Source: CAYMAT01 sp964388495 (GTDB taxonomy: Bacteria; Patescibacteriota; Gracilibacteria; Peribacterales; Peribacteraceae). Taken from it: a stretch of 5,881 bases of DNA. Positions 5,712-5,881 of the stretch are shown here, piece after piece (positions within the stretch are counted from its first letter, which is position 1; each line of letters starts with the position of its first letter). A model generated the notes under the pieces. That model was not told the origin of the DNA, did not search any database, and worked only from the letters and a program-made list of their open reading frames with translations. The stretch lies in contig CAYMAT010000055.1 in NCBI GenBank assembly GCA_964388495.1, positions 1-5,881 on the forward strand. Reading direction: 5' to 3'. The position numbers and the translations under genes are program-made.

Positions 5712-5881
5712 TCAATGGTTATTGCCCACCAGTTTGGTGGCGTCCCACGGGATCTCTCCATTCCATGCCGTGCCGGGGATCAGTCCTCCGCGTCCCGTCA
5801 TATGGGTTTCCAGCCAGTCCAGCTTGGCTTTCAGCACGGGGTTCTTCTCCGCGCGGGCCACAAAGGCGTCATGCTGGGCGA
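5712..5881 (-). CDS. C-terminus of an unrecognised protein (partial)
   Basis: Only the last 55 codons are visible, ending with TGA at 5714-5712; the frame is open to the window edge with codon boundaries at 5879. The sequence begins AQHDAFVARAEKNPVLKAKL and ends PWDATKLVGNNH. It is charged at first and then Gly/Trp-rich (GRGGLIPGTAWNGEIPW), with no membrane segment. The two other minus-strand frames here contain stops, which supports this one. I do not recognise the family. It ends 26 bases before the ATG of the orphan glycosylphosphotransferase half, so it is probably in the same transcript, and a role in surface glycan synthesis is possible but unsupported. Confidence 0.65.
   Translation of the reverse strand, partial: AQHDAFVARAEKNPVLKAKLDWLETHMTGRGGLIPGTAWNGEIPWDATKLVGNNH

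Noticed and set aside
1..5881. Recoding of TGA (as Gly or Trp), as in some CPR bacteria
   Set aside because: TGA ends several genes exactly before the next start, and no conserved domain needs TGA to be read through.
1..5881. tRNA, rRNA, CRISPR, insertion sequence or origin
   Set aside because: Gaps between genes are under 100 bases and contain no such structure or repeat array; no transposase motif was seen.

Overview
The window is a compact, GC-rich (roughly 55-58% by eye) bacterial segment. All seven genes lie on the minus strand, so gene order runs from high to low coordinates. It uses the standard bacterial code: TGA ends genes at 3858, 666 and 292, directly before the next gene. Gaps are 0 to about 70 bases, and no stretch above 100 bases lacks a gene. 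None of the six visible start codons has a convincing Shine-Dalgarno sequence. Taxonomy is not secure. The compact layout, the absence of Shine-Dalgarno sites and the unusual SecD would fit a Patescibacteria/CPR lineage such as Peregrinibacteria, or a PVC-type bacterium, but this is inference.

In transcription order: the C-terminal 55 residues of an unrecognised protein (5712-5881); a membrane protein that looks like the N-terminal half (membrane helices plus Rossmann-like domain) of a polyprenyl-phosphate glycosylphosphotransferase without its catalytic domain (4882-5685); a sugar-1-phosphate nucleotidyltransferase with a C-terminal left-handed beta-helix (3858-4817); a small lipoprotein resembling the periplasmic P1 region of SecD (3168-3836); an 810-residue SecD with a parvulin-type peptidyl-prolyl isomerase domain inside its periplasmic region (666-3098); FolB (292-633); and the N-terminal 97 residues of FolK, cut by the window edge.

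Functionally there are three blocks. The first two complete genes suggest cell-surface glycan synthesis, with nucleotide-sugar supply next to an orphan regulatory half of a glycan-initiating enzyme. The middle pair is a protein-export module: a SecD carrying its own proline-isomerase/chaperone domain, next to a lipid-anchored paralogue of the SecD periplasmic region. The last pair carries out consecutive steps of folate pterin synthesis, joined by a TGATG stop/start overlap. No SecF gene follows SecD in the window.

The most notable observations are the SecD-parvulin fusion and the adjacent SecD-P1-like lipoprotein, which together look like an unusual export and folding module. No RNA genes, insertion sequences, CRISPR arrays or convincing terminators were seen.
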